Assembly: GCF_000379825.1 (NCBI RefSeq)
Contig: NZ_KB903835.1
Coordinates: forward strand, 395,655-459,654
DNA length: 64,000 nucleotides
Direction: 5' to 3'
Origin: Longispora albida DSM 44784
GTDB lineage: Bacteria > Actinomycetota > Actinomycetes > Mycobacteriales > Micromonosporaceae
Positions within the stretch are counted from its first letter, which is position 1. Every line of letters begins with the position of its first letter. A program made the translations under genes and the position numbers. This document shows positions 15,179 to 23,072 of this stretch, in pieces. The notes beneath the pieces are model-generated. The model saw nothing but the letters and a program-made list of their open reading frames with translations. It was not told the origin of the DNA and made no database searches.

Positions 15179-17488
15179 GTGCCCTCCACCGACCCCGCGA
15201 CCCTGCTGGATCGGCTGGTGCGCGGCCGCACCGGCCTGGTCACCCATGTCGAGCGGGTGCCGGCCCGTGCCGGGTCACCGGCGGAATGGCCAGATTTTGT
15301 ACCTGCGGCCACCCGCTCGGTTCTCGCGAGTCTCGGGATCGACCAGCCGTGGGCACATCAGGCGGAGGCAGCGGCAGCAGCCTGGGCAGGCGAGCACGTC
15401 GTGGTGGCCACGGGCACAGCCTCCGGCAAGTCCCTCGCGTACCAGCTCCCCGTGCTGGCCTCCCTCGGCACCTCCACCGCGCTGTACCTGTCGCCGACCA
15501 AGGCCCTGGCCGTCGACCAGTTCCGCGCCCTGGCCCCGTTCGGCGTGGCGGCGGCGGTGTACGACGGCGACACGCCCCGGCTGGAGCGCGACTGGCTGCG
15601 CCGTCACGCCCGCCTCATCCTCACCAACCCCGACATGCTCCACTACGGAGTCCTGCCCCAGCACGCACGCTGGGCTGGCTTCCTCCGCAAGCTCAGGTAC
15701 GTCGTGGTCGACGAGTGCCACACGTACCGGGGGGTCTTCGGCTCCCACGTCGCCCACGTGCTGCGCAGGCTGCGCCGGTTGTGCGCGAAGTACGGGGCCT
15801 CACCGACCTTCGTCCTCGCCTCGGCCACCGTCAGCGACCCGGCGGCCTCGGCCTCCCGGCTGACCGGGCTGCCCGTCCGGGCCGTGACGGCCGACGGCTC
15901 GCCCCGCTCCGGCATGACCTTCGCCCTCTGGGAACCACCGCTGCTGCCGGTCTCCGGCCCCGTGCCGGCCCAGCGGGAGGGCGGTGGCGCGGGGGAGAAC
16001 GGCGCCCCGGTCCGGAAGACAGCCCTGCGCGAAACCTCCGACCTGCTGGCCGACCTCGTGGCCGCCGGTGTCCGCACGCTCGCGTTCGTCCGTTCCCGGC
16101 GCGGGGCGGAGATCGTCGCCACGATGGCCAAGCGCGGGCTGGACGAGGCGGGCCTGGAGTTCCTCCGCGACCACGTCGCCGCCTACCGCGCCGGGTACCT
16201 CAGGGAGGAGCGCCGGGCGCTGGAGGACGCCCTGCGCGACGGCCGGATCGTCGGGCTGGCTGCCACCAACGCGCTGGAGCTGGGCGTGGACATCGCTGGG
16301 CTGGATTCGGTGCTGCTGAGCGGATACCCGGGCACGCTGGCCTCGCTGTGGCAGCAGGCCGGCCGGGCCGGGCGGTCGGGGAAGGCCGGCCAGGAAGCGC
16401 TGTGCATCATGATCGCGCGCGACGACCCGCTCGACACGTACCTCGTCCACCACCCCGACGCGCTGTTCCGCCGGCCGGTGGAGGCCACGGTCCTCGACCC
16501 GCAGAACCCGTACGTCCTCGCCCCGCACCTGTGCTCCGCCGCCTCCGAGTCCCCGCTGACGACGGCCGACCTGGAGCTGTTCGGCACGACAGAGGACTTC
16601 TGCGACCAGCTGCTCCGCCGCCGCAAGACCGGCTGGTACTGGACGGCTTCCCACCGCCCGGAGGTCGACCTGCGCGGGACGGGCGGCGAGCCGGTGGCCG
16701 TGGTCGAGTCCGGCACCGGCAAGCTCCTCGGCACCGTCGACGCCGGGGCCTCGCACACCCAGGTGCACCCGGGCGCCGTGTACCTGCACCAGGGTTCGTC
16801 CTATGTGGTCGACGAGCTGCACCTCGACGAAGGCGTGGCCCTCGTGCACCCCGAGGAGCCGGACTGGTCCACCCACGCCCGCGACATCACCGAGATCCGC
16901 ATCGTGTCGACCAGGGACACCGTGGACGCCGGCCCCGTCCGGCTGCACCTCGGCGAGGTCGACGTCACCAACCAGGTCGTCTCCTACCAGCGCCGGCGGC
17001 TCGCGAGCGGCGAGGTGATCGACGAGCGGCCACTCGACCTGCCGGAGCGGCAGCTGAGCACGGTCGCCGTCTGGTACACGCTCGCCGAGCCGCCCGTCGA
17101 GGCAGCCGAGCTGCCCGGGGCACTGCACGCGGCCGAGCACGCGGCGATCGGCCTGCTGCCCCTGATCGCGACCTGCGACCGCTGGGACATCGGCGGCCTG
17201 TCGACAGCCCTGCACGCCGACACGGAACTGCCGACAGTCTTCGTCTACGACGGCCACCCGGGCGGCGCCGGTTTCGCCGAGCGCGCCTTCGGCACAGCGG
17301 TCAGCTGGCTGACCGCCACCCGGGAAGCGATCGCGGCGTGCGAGTGCCCAGCCGGCTGCCCGTCCTGCGTCCAGTCCCCGAAGTGTGGCAACGGCAACGA
17401 CCCGCTGTCCAAAAGCGGAGCGATAGCCGTACTGGACACGATCCTGAAAGCACTACCGTCCCCAGACCCCGTCCCCACCCCCACGTAA
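15179..17488 (+). CDS. DEAD/DEAH-box DNA helicase with DUF1998/MZB zinc domain (MrfA/Hrq1-like)
   Basis: A 769-residue superfamily 2 helicase. RecA-like domain 1 has Walker A GTASGKS, motif Ia near SPTKALAVDQ, the DECH box (VVVDECHTYRG) and motif III SAT. Domain 2 has the HQVQQAGRAGR-like QQAGRAGRSGK motif VI. The C-terminal part carries CECPAGCPSCVQSPKCG, the four-Cys zinc cluster of MrfA and Hrq1, helicases that in Bacillus and yeast act in repair of mitomycin-type adducts and crosslinks. A similar repair role is an inference. The frame is open upstream; GTG 15179 is chosen because the upstream codons overlap bldG and its promoter. Confidence 0.9.
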   Translation: MPSTDPATLLDRLVRGRTGLVTHVERVPARAGSPAEWPDFVPAATRSVLASLGIDQPWAHQAEAAAAAWAGEHVVVATGTASGKSLAYQLPVLASLGTSTALYLSPTKALAVDQFRALAPFGVAAAVYDGDTPRLERDWLRRHARLILTNPDMLHYGVLPQHARWAGFLRKLRYVVVDECHTYRGVFGSHVAHVLRRLRRLCAKYGASPTFVLASATVSDPAASASRLTGLPVRAVTADGSPRSGMTFALWEPPLLPVSGPVPAQREGGGAGENGAPVRKTALRETSDLLADLVAAGVRTLAFVRSRRGAEIVATMAKRGLDEAGLEFLRDHVAAYRAGYLREERRALEDALRDGRIVGLAATNALELGVDIAGLDSVLLSGYPGTLASLWQQAGRAGRSGKAGQEALCIMIARDDPLDTYLVHHPDALFRRPVEATVLDPQNPYVLAPHLCSAASESPLTTADLELFGTTEDFCDQLLRRRKTGWYWTASHRPEVDLRGTGGEPVAVVESGTGKLLGTVDAGASHTQVHPGAVYLHQGSSYVVDELHLDEGVALVHPEEPDWSTHARDITEIRIVSTRDTVDAGPVRLHLGEVDVTNQVVSYQRRRLASGEVIDERPLDLPERQLSTVAVWYTLAEPPVEAAELPGALHAAEHAAIGLLPLIATCDRWDIGGLSTALHADTELPTVFVYDGHPGGAGFAERAFGTAVSWLTATREAIAACECPAGCPSCVQSPKCGNGNDPLSKSGAIAVLDTILKALPSPDPVPTPT

Positions 17489-17558
17489 AGCTGAACGACA
17501 GGCGCGCCCTCACCCCCGCAAAGCCCACCCGCCGACCAACCCCACCCTGCATCCAGCC

Positions 17559-17996
17559 CTAAACCCCCGTCTCAGCAATGATCCGCGAACTGGCGTCCGC
17601 CTTGTCGCTACCACCCACCCCGAAGACGATCTCGATGCCGAGTTCGGCGCACACGTCGGCCTCAGCGATCGACGCCGCGTCCCGCCGGTCGCCTCCGTTG
17701 GCGAAGATGATCCGGTCTCCGGGAAACAGCCTGCGCACCTCGGCGAGAGTGTCGCGGACCGAGCCGTCCCGGTCGGTGGCGAGCAGTACCTTGTCCACCA
17801 CCCGGATGTTCTCCACGACCTCCGCCCGGTCGGACTCCCGGATGATCACTCGCCCCTTCTTGAGGATCTGCTGCTCGTCGTTGTTGACGATCACGATCAG
17901 CATGTCGGCGAGCGCCCGTGCTTCGCGCATCATGCGGACGTGCCCGACGTGCAGCGGGTTGAAATAGCCGCTGACCACGGCAACCGAACGTTTCAT
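17559..17996 (-). CDS. nucleotidyltransferase of the cytidylyltransferase/TagD-like family
   Basis: A 145-residue Rossmann-type transferase. The N-terminal signature GYFNPLHVGHVRMM contains the HxGH catalytic motif; a TagD-like C-terminal RIIFANGGDR precedes the end. Relatives join CTP or ATP to small phosphorylated compounds (glycerol-3-phosphate, heptose, pantetheine). The substrate here is not predictable, since the ISSTFI-type motif is replaced by DASSRII. TAACGT lies 6 nt before ATG 17996, suggesting a leaderless transcript. It is convergent with the helicase. Confidence 0.8.
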   Translation of the reverse strand: MKRSVAVVSGYFNPLHVGHVRMMREARALADMLIVIVNNDEQQILKKGRVIIRESDRAEVVENIRVVDKVLLATDRDGSVRDTLAEVRRLFPGDRIIFANGGDRRDAASIAEADVCAELGIEIVFGVGGSDKADASSRIIAETGV

Positions 17997-18002
17997 GACC
18001 TC

Positions 18003-18008
18003 ACGTTA
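18003..18008 (-). promoter_or_regulatory. leaderless-type -10 element
   Basis: TAACGT on the minus strand ends 6 nt before ATG 17996 of the nucleotidyltransferase gene. Confidence 0.45.
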
Positions 18009-18058
18009 ACGGGCTGCCAGGACATACCGCGCCCCCGCGACACCACCCGACCCCCCAG

Positions 18059-18649
18059 TCACAAAGCCACCGAGAACCCTCGCCCCGCACGTCCCCCACC
18101 TCTCCCCGGGGCCACGAACTCCACCTCGGACAGCCGTCCAGCCCACTCCACCCCTCCAGGGAACGGCCGGACCGCCGCCCGGAGGACCACGGCCCCGATC
18201 TCGGCCGCCGCCAGCGGATCGGATTCCGTTTTCACCCGAACGGCCTCCATCGAGCCGAGCGCCGTCCCCACAGCCTCGGCCACGGACCGCCGCACGAGCC
18301 CGACCCATTCCACGACGGCCTCCGCGTACGCGCGCGTCGCCGCCATCCGCTCCGCCAGCGCCTCCTGCTGGCGCACCACAGCCGTCCACTGTGTCTCGAA
18401 GGCGTCCCGGGCCGCCCCGTCCCACGTCACGTCCCGCAGGCTCGGCAACGGCCCCGGTACCGGAAGGCTCGCGCGCCGGAACGGCCCGTCGTCCAGGCTC
18501 ACCGCGAAGGCGAGCGCCTCGCCCGGCGTCAGTCCCGCGTCGCGGATCAGGCCGAGTACGGGATGCCCGGCCGGTGCCCCGTACCGGGCCAGGCACGCGT
18601 CGACCCTGCCCAGCAGGTCCAGCCCCGGCCCGGCCAGCCGATCGAGCAT
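18059..18649 (-). CDS. hypothetical protein in YbaB/EspC-like operon
   Basis: About 196 residues, helical and Ala-rich, with no signal peptide. The middle contains TWDGAARDAFETQW followed by a long helix (RQQEALAERMAATRAYAEAV), the look of a WXG100-family helical hairpin: W-D-G then a long helix. The C-terminus is Gly/Arg-rich (PGRGGGRAGRG). GAGG 5 nt before ATG 18649 decides the start; GTG 18670 and ATG 18664 are alternatives and would overlap the previous gene. It is the third gene of a coupled operon. A role as a type VII secretion-associated or polymorphic-toxin accessory protein is inference. Confidence 0.6.
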   Translation of the reverse strand: MLDRLAGPGLDLLGRVDACLARYGAPAGHPVLGLIRDAGLTPGEALAFAVSLDDGPFRRASLPVPGPLPSLRDVTWDGAARDAFETQWTAVVRQQEALAERMAATRAYAEAVVEWVGLVRRSVAEAVGTALGSMEAVRVKTESDPLAAAEIGAVVLRAAVRPFPGGVEWAGRLSEVEFVAPGRGGGRAGRGFSVAL

Positions 18650-18656
18650 CGAAACC

Positions 18657-18911
18657 TCAGGCATCGCCACCGCCGCCCAGCGCCGGACGGATATCGGCCC
18701 CGGCGTACCGCCCAGCGGCCTCCTCGACCTCCTCGGCGAGCCGGAGCAGCAGCTCGCGCTGTTTCGCCACCTCCGCAGCCCGCGCGCTGATCGCGGCCGC
18801 CCACTGTGCTGCGACCCCTTCCGCGTAGCCAGGAAACGTCACCGGTTCCGCCGCCGGATCACCCGGCACGGCGCCACGTACCCGCCCAGCGAACCCCTGC
18901 AGGTCACCCAT
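18657..18911 (-). CDS. small helical protein, EspC/WXG100-like
   Basis: An 84-residue protein of two predicted helices. The N-terminal part MGDLQGFAGRV leads to FPGYAEGVAAQWAAAISARAAEVAKQ, then a second helix LLLRLAEEVEEAAGRYAGAD. Size and helix-turn-helix hairpin layout resemble the EspC/ESX-associated and WXG100 families found beside YbaB genes in actinobacteria, although no WxG is present. Its ATG (18911) overlaps the stop of the YbaB-like gene in ATGA, so it is translationally coupled. The ATG at 18974 in the same frame lies inside the upstream gene and is rejected. Confidence 0.65.
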   Translation of the reverse strand: MGDLQGFAGRVRGAVPGDPAAEPVTFPGYAEGVAAQWAAAISARAAEVAKQRELLLRLAEEVEEAAGRYAGADIRPALGGGGDA

Positions 18912-19237
18912 CACGAACGCCCGAGCAGCGTGTACCCGGCGAACTGCTCGGCGTGCACCTTCTGCCGCGCCCACTCGGCGGCCTTCACCGAGGACTGGAT
19001 GGCCGCGAGGATCGCCGCGTTGAGCTCGCTCGTGCTGCCGGTACGCCCCCGCTCGGCCACGGTCACCGCCCGGACCTCACCGCTCGCGGCGACCACCAGC
19101 TCGACCTGCCCGTCCGGCGAGCGCACCGTCACCTCGACCTGGCCGAGCGCCCGTTCGTAGCTGGCCTGCCGGGCCTCGATCTCCTCGTACCGCGCGATGG
19201 CCGCGTCCACCCACGCCGCGTCGTACTCCGGGGCCAT
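18911..19237 (-). CDS. YbaB/EbfC family nucleoid-associated-type protein
   Basis: A 108-residue protein: an N-terminal coiled helix (VDAAIARYEEIEARQASYERAL) followed by the YbaB beta-meander VRSPDGQVELVVAASGEVRAVTVAERG and a C-terminal helix containing LNAAILAAIQSSVKAAEWARQ. Classical YbaB binds DNA as a dimer; the many divergent copies in actinobacteria are often paired with WXG100/EspC-like genes, as here. GAGGA about 8 nt before ATG 19237 supports the start. First gene of a three-gene operon running leftward. Confidence 0.78.
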   Translation of the reverse strand: MAPEYDAAWVDAAIARYEEIEARQASYERALGQVEVTVRSPDGQVELVVAASGEVRAVTVAERGRTGSTSELNAAILAAIQSSVKAAEWARQKVHAEQFAGYTLLGRS

Positions 19238-19402
19238 TCATCAGTCCTCAGTGGATCATCGGTGTGCCGAGCGGTGACACTAATCGAACCGTGGCTCTCT
19301 GTGAAGACCCAATAACCCGCAAACGTCGATAAGTACGCCGGCTGCGGGGTCGGCACATTGACAGTAGTGCTTGCCTGGGCATCGACGCCCATACCATGTC
19401 CT

Positions 19403-19427
19403 GCACAGGCTGCACACCTGCCTGTGC
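19403..19427 (+). promoter_or_regulatory. leader hairpin before the holin-like gene
   Basis: A perfect 8-bp inverted repeat (GCACAGGC / GCCTGTGC) with a 9-nt loop, ending 6 nt before the AAGGGG ribosome site of the 60-codon gene. It could modulate translation or be a terminator upstream of it. Confidence 0.4.
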
Positions 19428-19444
19428 CCGGGAAGGGGCTGCTC

Positions 19445-19627
19445 ATGATGCGCTACGCCAAGTTCATCGTCGCCGCGACGGTGGCGGGCCTCACCACCCT
19501 CGCCTCCGCCATCACCGACAACAAGGTCACGCCGCAGGAGTGGGTGACCATCGCGCTGGCGGTCGTGGGGGCGATCGCGGTCTACGTCATCCCCAACAAG
19601 ACCAGCGACACCAAACCGCCGCAGTAG
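19445..19627 (+). CDS. small two-helix membrane protein, phage holin-like
   Basis: A 60-residue protein with two hydrophobic segments (about 5-24 and 33-52), a short polar turn containing TDNKVTPQEW, and the ending VYVIPNK plus a short hydrophilic tail. This arrangement, including the V-T-x-x-E-W turn and the x-V-Y-x-x-P-N-K end, is what I associate with small holin or holin-like proteins of actinophages. AAGGGG 7 nt before ATG 19445 supports the start. It stands alone, with no lysin beside it, although an endolysin-like gene is found 3.4 kb to the right. Likely a phage relic or a domesticated membrane protein. Confidence 0.65.
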   Translation: MMRYAKFIVAATVAGLTTLASAITDNKVTPQEWVTIALAVVGAIAVYVIPNKTSDTKPPQ

Positions 19628-19693
19628 CCCGGTCCTGGGGAGGCCACCGGAGCGTTGCTGGACCGGGCAACTAATATTTGACATAGTACCGCC

Positions 19694-20677
19694 ATGCAGC
19701 AGCTCAACCCCGCCTCCGGCATCCTGGCCGGCCCCGTCGCCGCCGTCGACTACCACACCGCCGGCGAGCCGTTCCGGATCGTGCAGGGCGTCGAGCTGCC
19801 CGGGGCGACGGTCTGGGAACGCAGGGCAGCGCTCAAGCGCGCCATCGCCGAGGACGGCCAGCTCCCGGCCGCCGAGCTGATCCGCCAGCTGCTCTGCCGC
19901 GAGCCGCGCGGCCACGCCGACATGTACGGCGGGTTCATCGTCCCGGCCGACGACGAAGGCGCGGCGTTCGGCGTGCTGTTCTGGCACAACGACGGGTACT
20001 CGACGGCGTGCGGCCACGGCACGATCGCCCTCGGTACCTGGGCTGTCGACTCCGGCCTCGTCGACGTGCCGGCCGACGGCGAGACGGAGATCCGCATCGA
20101 CGTACCGTCCGGCCGCGTCACCGCCCTCGTCACTACCCGCCAGGGCCGCGTCGAGCGCGTGACCTTCCAGAACGTCGAGGCCTACCCGCTCGGCCGCGAC
20201 GTCCCCGCCGGACAGTTCACTGTGGATCTCGCCTACTCCGGTGCCGTGTACGCCGTCCTCGACGCCGCGCAGCTCGGCCTCGCTGTCGAGCCCGCGGACC
20301 TGCCGGCCCTGATCCGGGCCGGACGGGAGATCAAGGCAGCCCTGCGCGACGAGCCGCTCGCCACGCACGCAGGCGACGGCCTGTACGGCGTGATCTTCTA
20401 CGACAGCCGCCGCCCCGACCCGGCTGGCCTCTACCAGCGCAACGTCACGATCTTCGCGGACGGGCAGGTGGACCGCTCACCGTGCGGCTCGGGTACCTCG
20501 GCCTGCCTCGCGCTGCTGGACCTTCCGGCCGGCCAGGTACTCCGGCACGCCTCGATCGTCGGGACGGAGTTCCTGGCCTCGGCCTCGGGCATCACGGGCA
20601 GCGCGTACCGCACCGGCACCAGCGTCTTCGAACTCGACCCGGCCGACGCCCTCGGCACCGGCTTCGTCCTCCGCTGA
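19694..20677 (+). CDS. proline racemase family enzyme (proline/hydroxyproline racemase or epimerase)
   Basis: A 327-residue cofactor-independent racemase fold. Both catalytic thiols are present: C106 in STACGHGTIA and C264 in DRSPCGSGTSA. A Cys/Cys pair points to proline racemase or 4-hydroxyproline 2-epimerase; trans-3-hydroxyproline dehydratases characteristically replace one of them. It is followed 12 nt later by an ornithine-cyclodeaminase-family gene, a pairing typical of hydroxyproline or D-proline catabolism. There is no Shine-Dalgarno before ATG 19694; CATAGT lies 6 nt upstream. Confidence 0.88.
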   Translation: MQQLNPASGILAGPVAAVDYHTAGEPFRIVQGVELPGATVWERRAALKRAIAEDGQLPAAELIRQLLCREPRGHADMYGGFIVPADDEGAAFGVLFWHNDGYSTACGHGTIALGTWAVDSGLVDVPADGETEIRIDVPSGRVTALVTTRQGRVERVTFQNVEAYPLGRDVPAGQFTVDLAYSGAVYAVLDAAQLGLAVEPADLPALIRAGREIKAALRDEPLATHAGDGLYGVIFYDSRRPDPAGLYQRNVTIFADGQVDRSPCGSGTSACLALLDLPAGQVLRHASIVGTEFLASASGITGSAYRTGTSVFELDPADALGTGFVLR

Positions 20678-20689
20678 CGGGAGAACAGC

Positions 20690-21556
20690 ATGTTCGGCAA
20701 CCTCCCGCTCGTCTCCGCGGCGGACCTCAGCACACTCCTGCCCATGCCGGCCGCCATCGCCGCGATCGAGGACGCGCTCGCCGCCGGGCTCGACCCCGAG
20801 GCGGACCCTGCCCGGTCCAATGTGCCCTTCCCCGCCGGTCAGATGCTGCTCATGCCCTCCGGCGACGAGCGATACGCCGGGGTGAAGATCGCGACGGTCG
20901 CCGACCACGGCCTGCCCAGGATCCGCGCCGTCTACCTTCTCCTCGACGGCCAGACCTTCGCCCCGCTGGCGCTCTTCGACGGGACGGCCCTCACGAGCCT
21001 GCGCACCCCGGCCGTCTCCGCCGCCGCGCTCAACCACATCGCCAGGCCGGACGCCTCCCGGCTGCTGGTCTTCGGCACGGGACCACAGGCCGAGGCCCAT
21101 GTCGAGGCGGTGCGGGCCATCCGCGACATCGAGCACGTGGCGATGAAAGGCCGCAACGATTCTCGTACCAGGAAAGAGATCCAGGACGCCGACATCATCT
21201 GCTGCTGCACGACCGCCGAGACCCCCCTCTTTCCCGGCGCGTGGGTTTCGGCCGGCACGGCCGTCGTGGCGATCGGGTCGCACGAGCCGGGCAAGCGCGA
21301 GGTCGACACCGACCTGGTCGCGGCGAGCCAGGTCTTCGTCGAGTCCCGCAGGGCCGCGCTGACCGAGGCCGGCGACGTGATCCAGCCGATCGGCTCCGGT
21401 GTACCCGTCGACCTGGTCACGCTGGCGGACCTGCACGGCACGAAGCCGGACCCGGCCCGCCCGCGCCTGTTCAAGAGCGTCGGGATGGGCTGGCAGGACC
21501 TGGTGGTCGCCGCGGCGGCCTACGAGGCCCTGCCCGGCACCGAAAAATACAAATAG
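20690..21556 (+). CDS. ornithine cyclodeaminase/mu-crystallin family reductase
   Basis: A 288-residue NAD(P)-binding protein. The substrate side has GVKIATV and the FDGTALTSLRTPAVSAAA segment; the Rossmann motif is LLVFGTGPQAEAHVEA. The later part contains ADIICCCTTAETPLF and AIGSHEPGKREVD. Members include ornithine cyclodeaminase, alanine dehydrogenase, and delta1-pyrroline-2-carboxylate / ketimine reductase. Next to a proline racemase, a pyrroline-carboxylate reductase role is the most likely. The protein is shorter than the usual 310-340 residues, mostly between the Rossmann motif and the CCC segment. GGGAG precedes ATG 20690; it is cotranscribed with the racemase. Confidence 0.82.
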   Translation: MFGNLPLVSAADLSTLLPMPAAIAAIEDALAAGLDPEADPARSNVPFPAGQMLLMPSGDERYAGVKIATVADHGLPRIRAVYLLLDGQTFAPLALFDGTALTSLRTPAVSAAALNHIARPDASRLLVFGTGPQAEAHVEAVRAIRDIEHVAMKGRNDSRTRKEIQDADIICCCTTAETPLFPGAWVSAGTAVVAIGSHEPGKREVDTDLVAASQVFVESRRAALTEAGDVIQPIGSGVPVDLVTLADLHGTKPDPARPRLFKSVGMGWQDLVVAAAAYEALPGTEKYK

Positions 21557-21644
21557 CGCAAATTAGCCCATCTACCGAGGCCGTCACCCAGGCCCGGTTT
21601 GCCCGTTGAGTGGATAGCCGCGCGTACCACTCCGAGAGGCACCA

Positions 21645-22991
21645 ATGGGCGACCTTCACTTCGAGACGCGCGTGAACCGCGCTGGCGGCCGGACCAGCAC
21701 CGGCCACCGGGCGATGATCGGCCAGTACGAGATCATCGGCCGCCTCGGCGCCGGCGGGATGGGCACCGTGCACCTCGGCCGGGCCCTCGACGGCCGGATC
21801 GTCGCCGTCAAGGTCATCCATCCCCGGCTCGCGGTCGACGAGCAGTTCCTGGAGCGGTTCCGGCGGGAGGCGGCCCTGGCCAGCCGGGTCGCGGCCTTCT
21901 GCACCGCCCCGGTGATCGACTTCGGTGAGGACGAAGAGGGTCCGTTCCTCGTCACCGAGTACGTCGACGGCATCCCGCTCTCCCGGGCCGTCGCCGAGCG
22001 CGGCCCGCTGCCCAGCTCGTCCGTGCAGGGTGTGGCGGTCGGGGTCGCCGCGGCGCTGACCGCGATCCACTCCGCCGGGCTGATCCACCGCGATCTCAAG
22101 CCGGGCAACGTGATCCTGTCCCTCTGCGGTCCCCGCGTGATCGACTTCGGCGTCGCCAGGGCCGTCGACGGCTCCTCCGACCTCACCCGCACCGGGATGA
22201 TGGTCGGCAGCCCCGGCTGGATGGCGCCCGAACAGGCCAGGGGCGGACCCGTCACCCAGGCCGCCGACATCTTCGCCTGGGGCTGCCTCGTCGCGTTCGC
22301 CTCGACCGGCAGGCACCCGTTCGGCGACGGCGACTCGGTGACCCGCGTCCTCCAGATCCTCCACGAGCCGCCGGACCTCACCGGCGTGCCGGAAGGCCTC
22401 TACCCGCACGTCGCCCGCGCCGTCTCCAAGCGCCCCGAGGACCGCCCCAACGCCCGTACCCTGCTCTCCATGCTCAGCGGGGCCGGCGCTGACCTGACCG
22501 AGCTGGTCGCGCTCGCCGGCTACGACCCCGCACCGTCCCTGGCGAACCAGCCGCCCCGGCAGCGCACCCGCCGGCGCTGGCCGATGCTCGCCGCGCTCAT
22601 CACGGGCGTGAGCGTCGCAGCAGCGGCAGCCGCCGTCACGTACCCGAGCCTGGTCAGCGGCACCGCGCCCGGCACGATCCTCCCGAGCCCCGCAGAGTCC
22701 GCATCGACTTCTCCGGCACCCGCCGCGTCACTCCACCGCAGCCTGCCCGCCACCAAGACCGCCCCCGGTGCGTCGCCGACCGTGCCCGCCAGCTCGCCAT
22801 CGACCGCGCCCAGCGCCCAGCCCACCCAGGACAACCGGCCGGCCCCCACCCGCCCTCCCGTACCCACGACGCCACCGCCCGTGCCGCCAGCCCCGAGCCC
22901 GACGCCCCCGCCGGCCTCACCCACGCAGCCACCGGCCCCGTCTCCGACACCACCCCCGCAGACACCGGCCGCGCAGCCGAGTCCGGCCTGA
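21645..22991 (+). CDS. membrane-anchored Ser/Thr protein kinase
   Basis: A 448-residue Hanks-type kinase. The catalytic domain (about 22-280) has the Gly loop LGAGGMGTVHLG, the VAVKVI lysine, catalytic loop HRDLKPGNVIL, DFGVAR, and the activation segment to APEQARG. One transmembrane helix follows near 312-332 (WPMLAALITGVSVAAAAA). The outer part is a Ser/Pro/Thr-rich tail of about 110 residues with no PASTA or other sensor domain, so it may span the cell wall. GAGAGG before ATG 21645 supports the start. The neighbours do not reveal substrates. Confidence 0.93.
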   Translation: MGDLHFETRVNRAGGRTSTGHRAMIGQYEIIGRLGAGGMGTVHLGRALDGRIVAVKVIHPRLAVDEQFLERFRREAALASRVAAFCTAPVIDFGEDEEGPFLVTEYVDGIPLSRAVAERGPLPSSSVQGVAVGVAAALTAIHSAGLIHRDLKPGNVILSLCGPRVIDFGVARAVDGSSDLTRTGMMVGSPGWMAPEQARGGPVTQAADIFAWGCLVAFASTGRHPFGDGDSVTRVLQILHEPPDLTGVPEGLYPHVARAVSKRPEDRPNARTLLSMLSGAGADLTELVALAGYDPAPSLANQPPRQRTRRRWPMLAALITGVSVAAAAAAVTYPSLVSGTAPGTILPSPAESASTSPAPAASLHRSLPATKTAPGASPTVPASSPSTAPSAQPTQDNRPAPTRPPVPTTPPPVPPAPSPTPPPASPTQPPAPSPTPPPQTPAAQPSPA

Positions 22992-23060
22992 CCCGGCTAG
23001 TACCGATACGCCAACATGGCTCGTACGAATACACGACAGTCCATAGTGCCTGGTCAGGCC

Positions 23061-23066
23061 TAGTAT
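23061..23066 (+). promoter_or_regulatory. leaderless-type -10 element
   Basis: TAGTAT ends 6 nt before ATG 23073 and no ribosome site is present. Confidence 0.55.
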
Positions 23067-23072
23067 TGAGCC

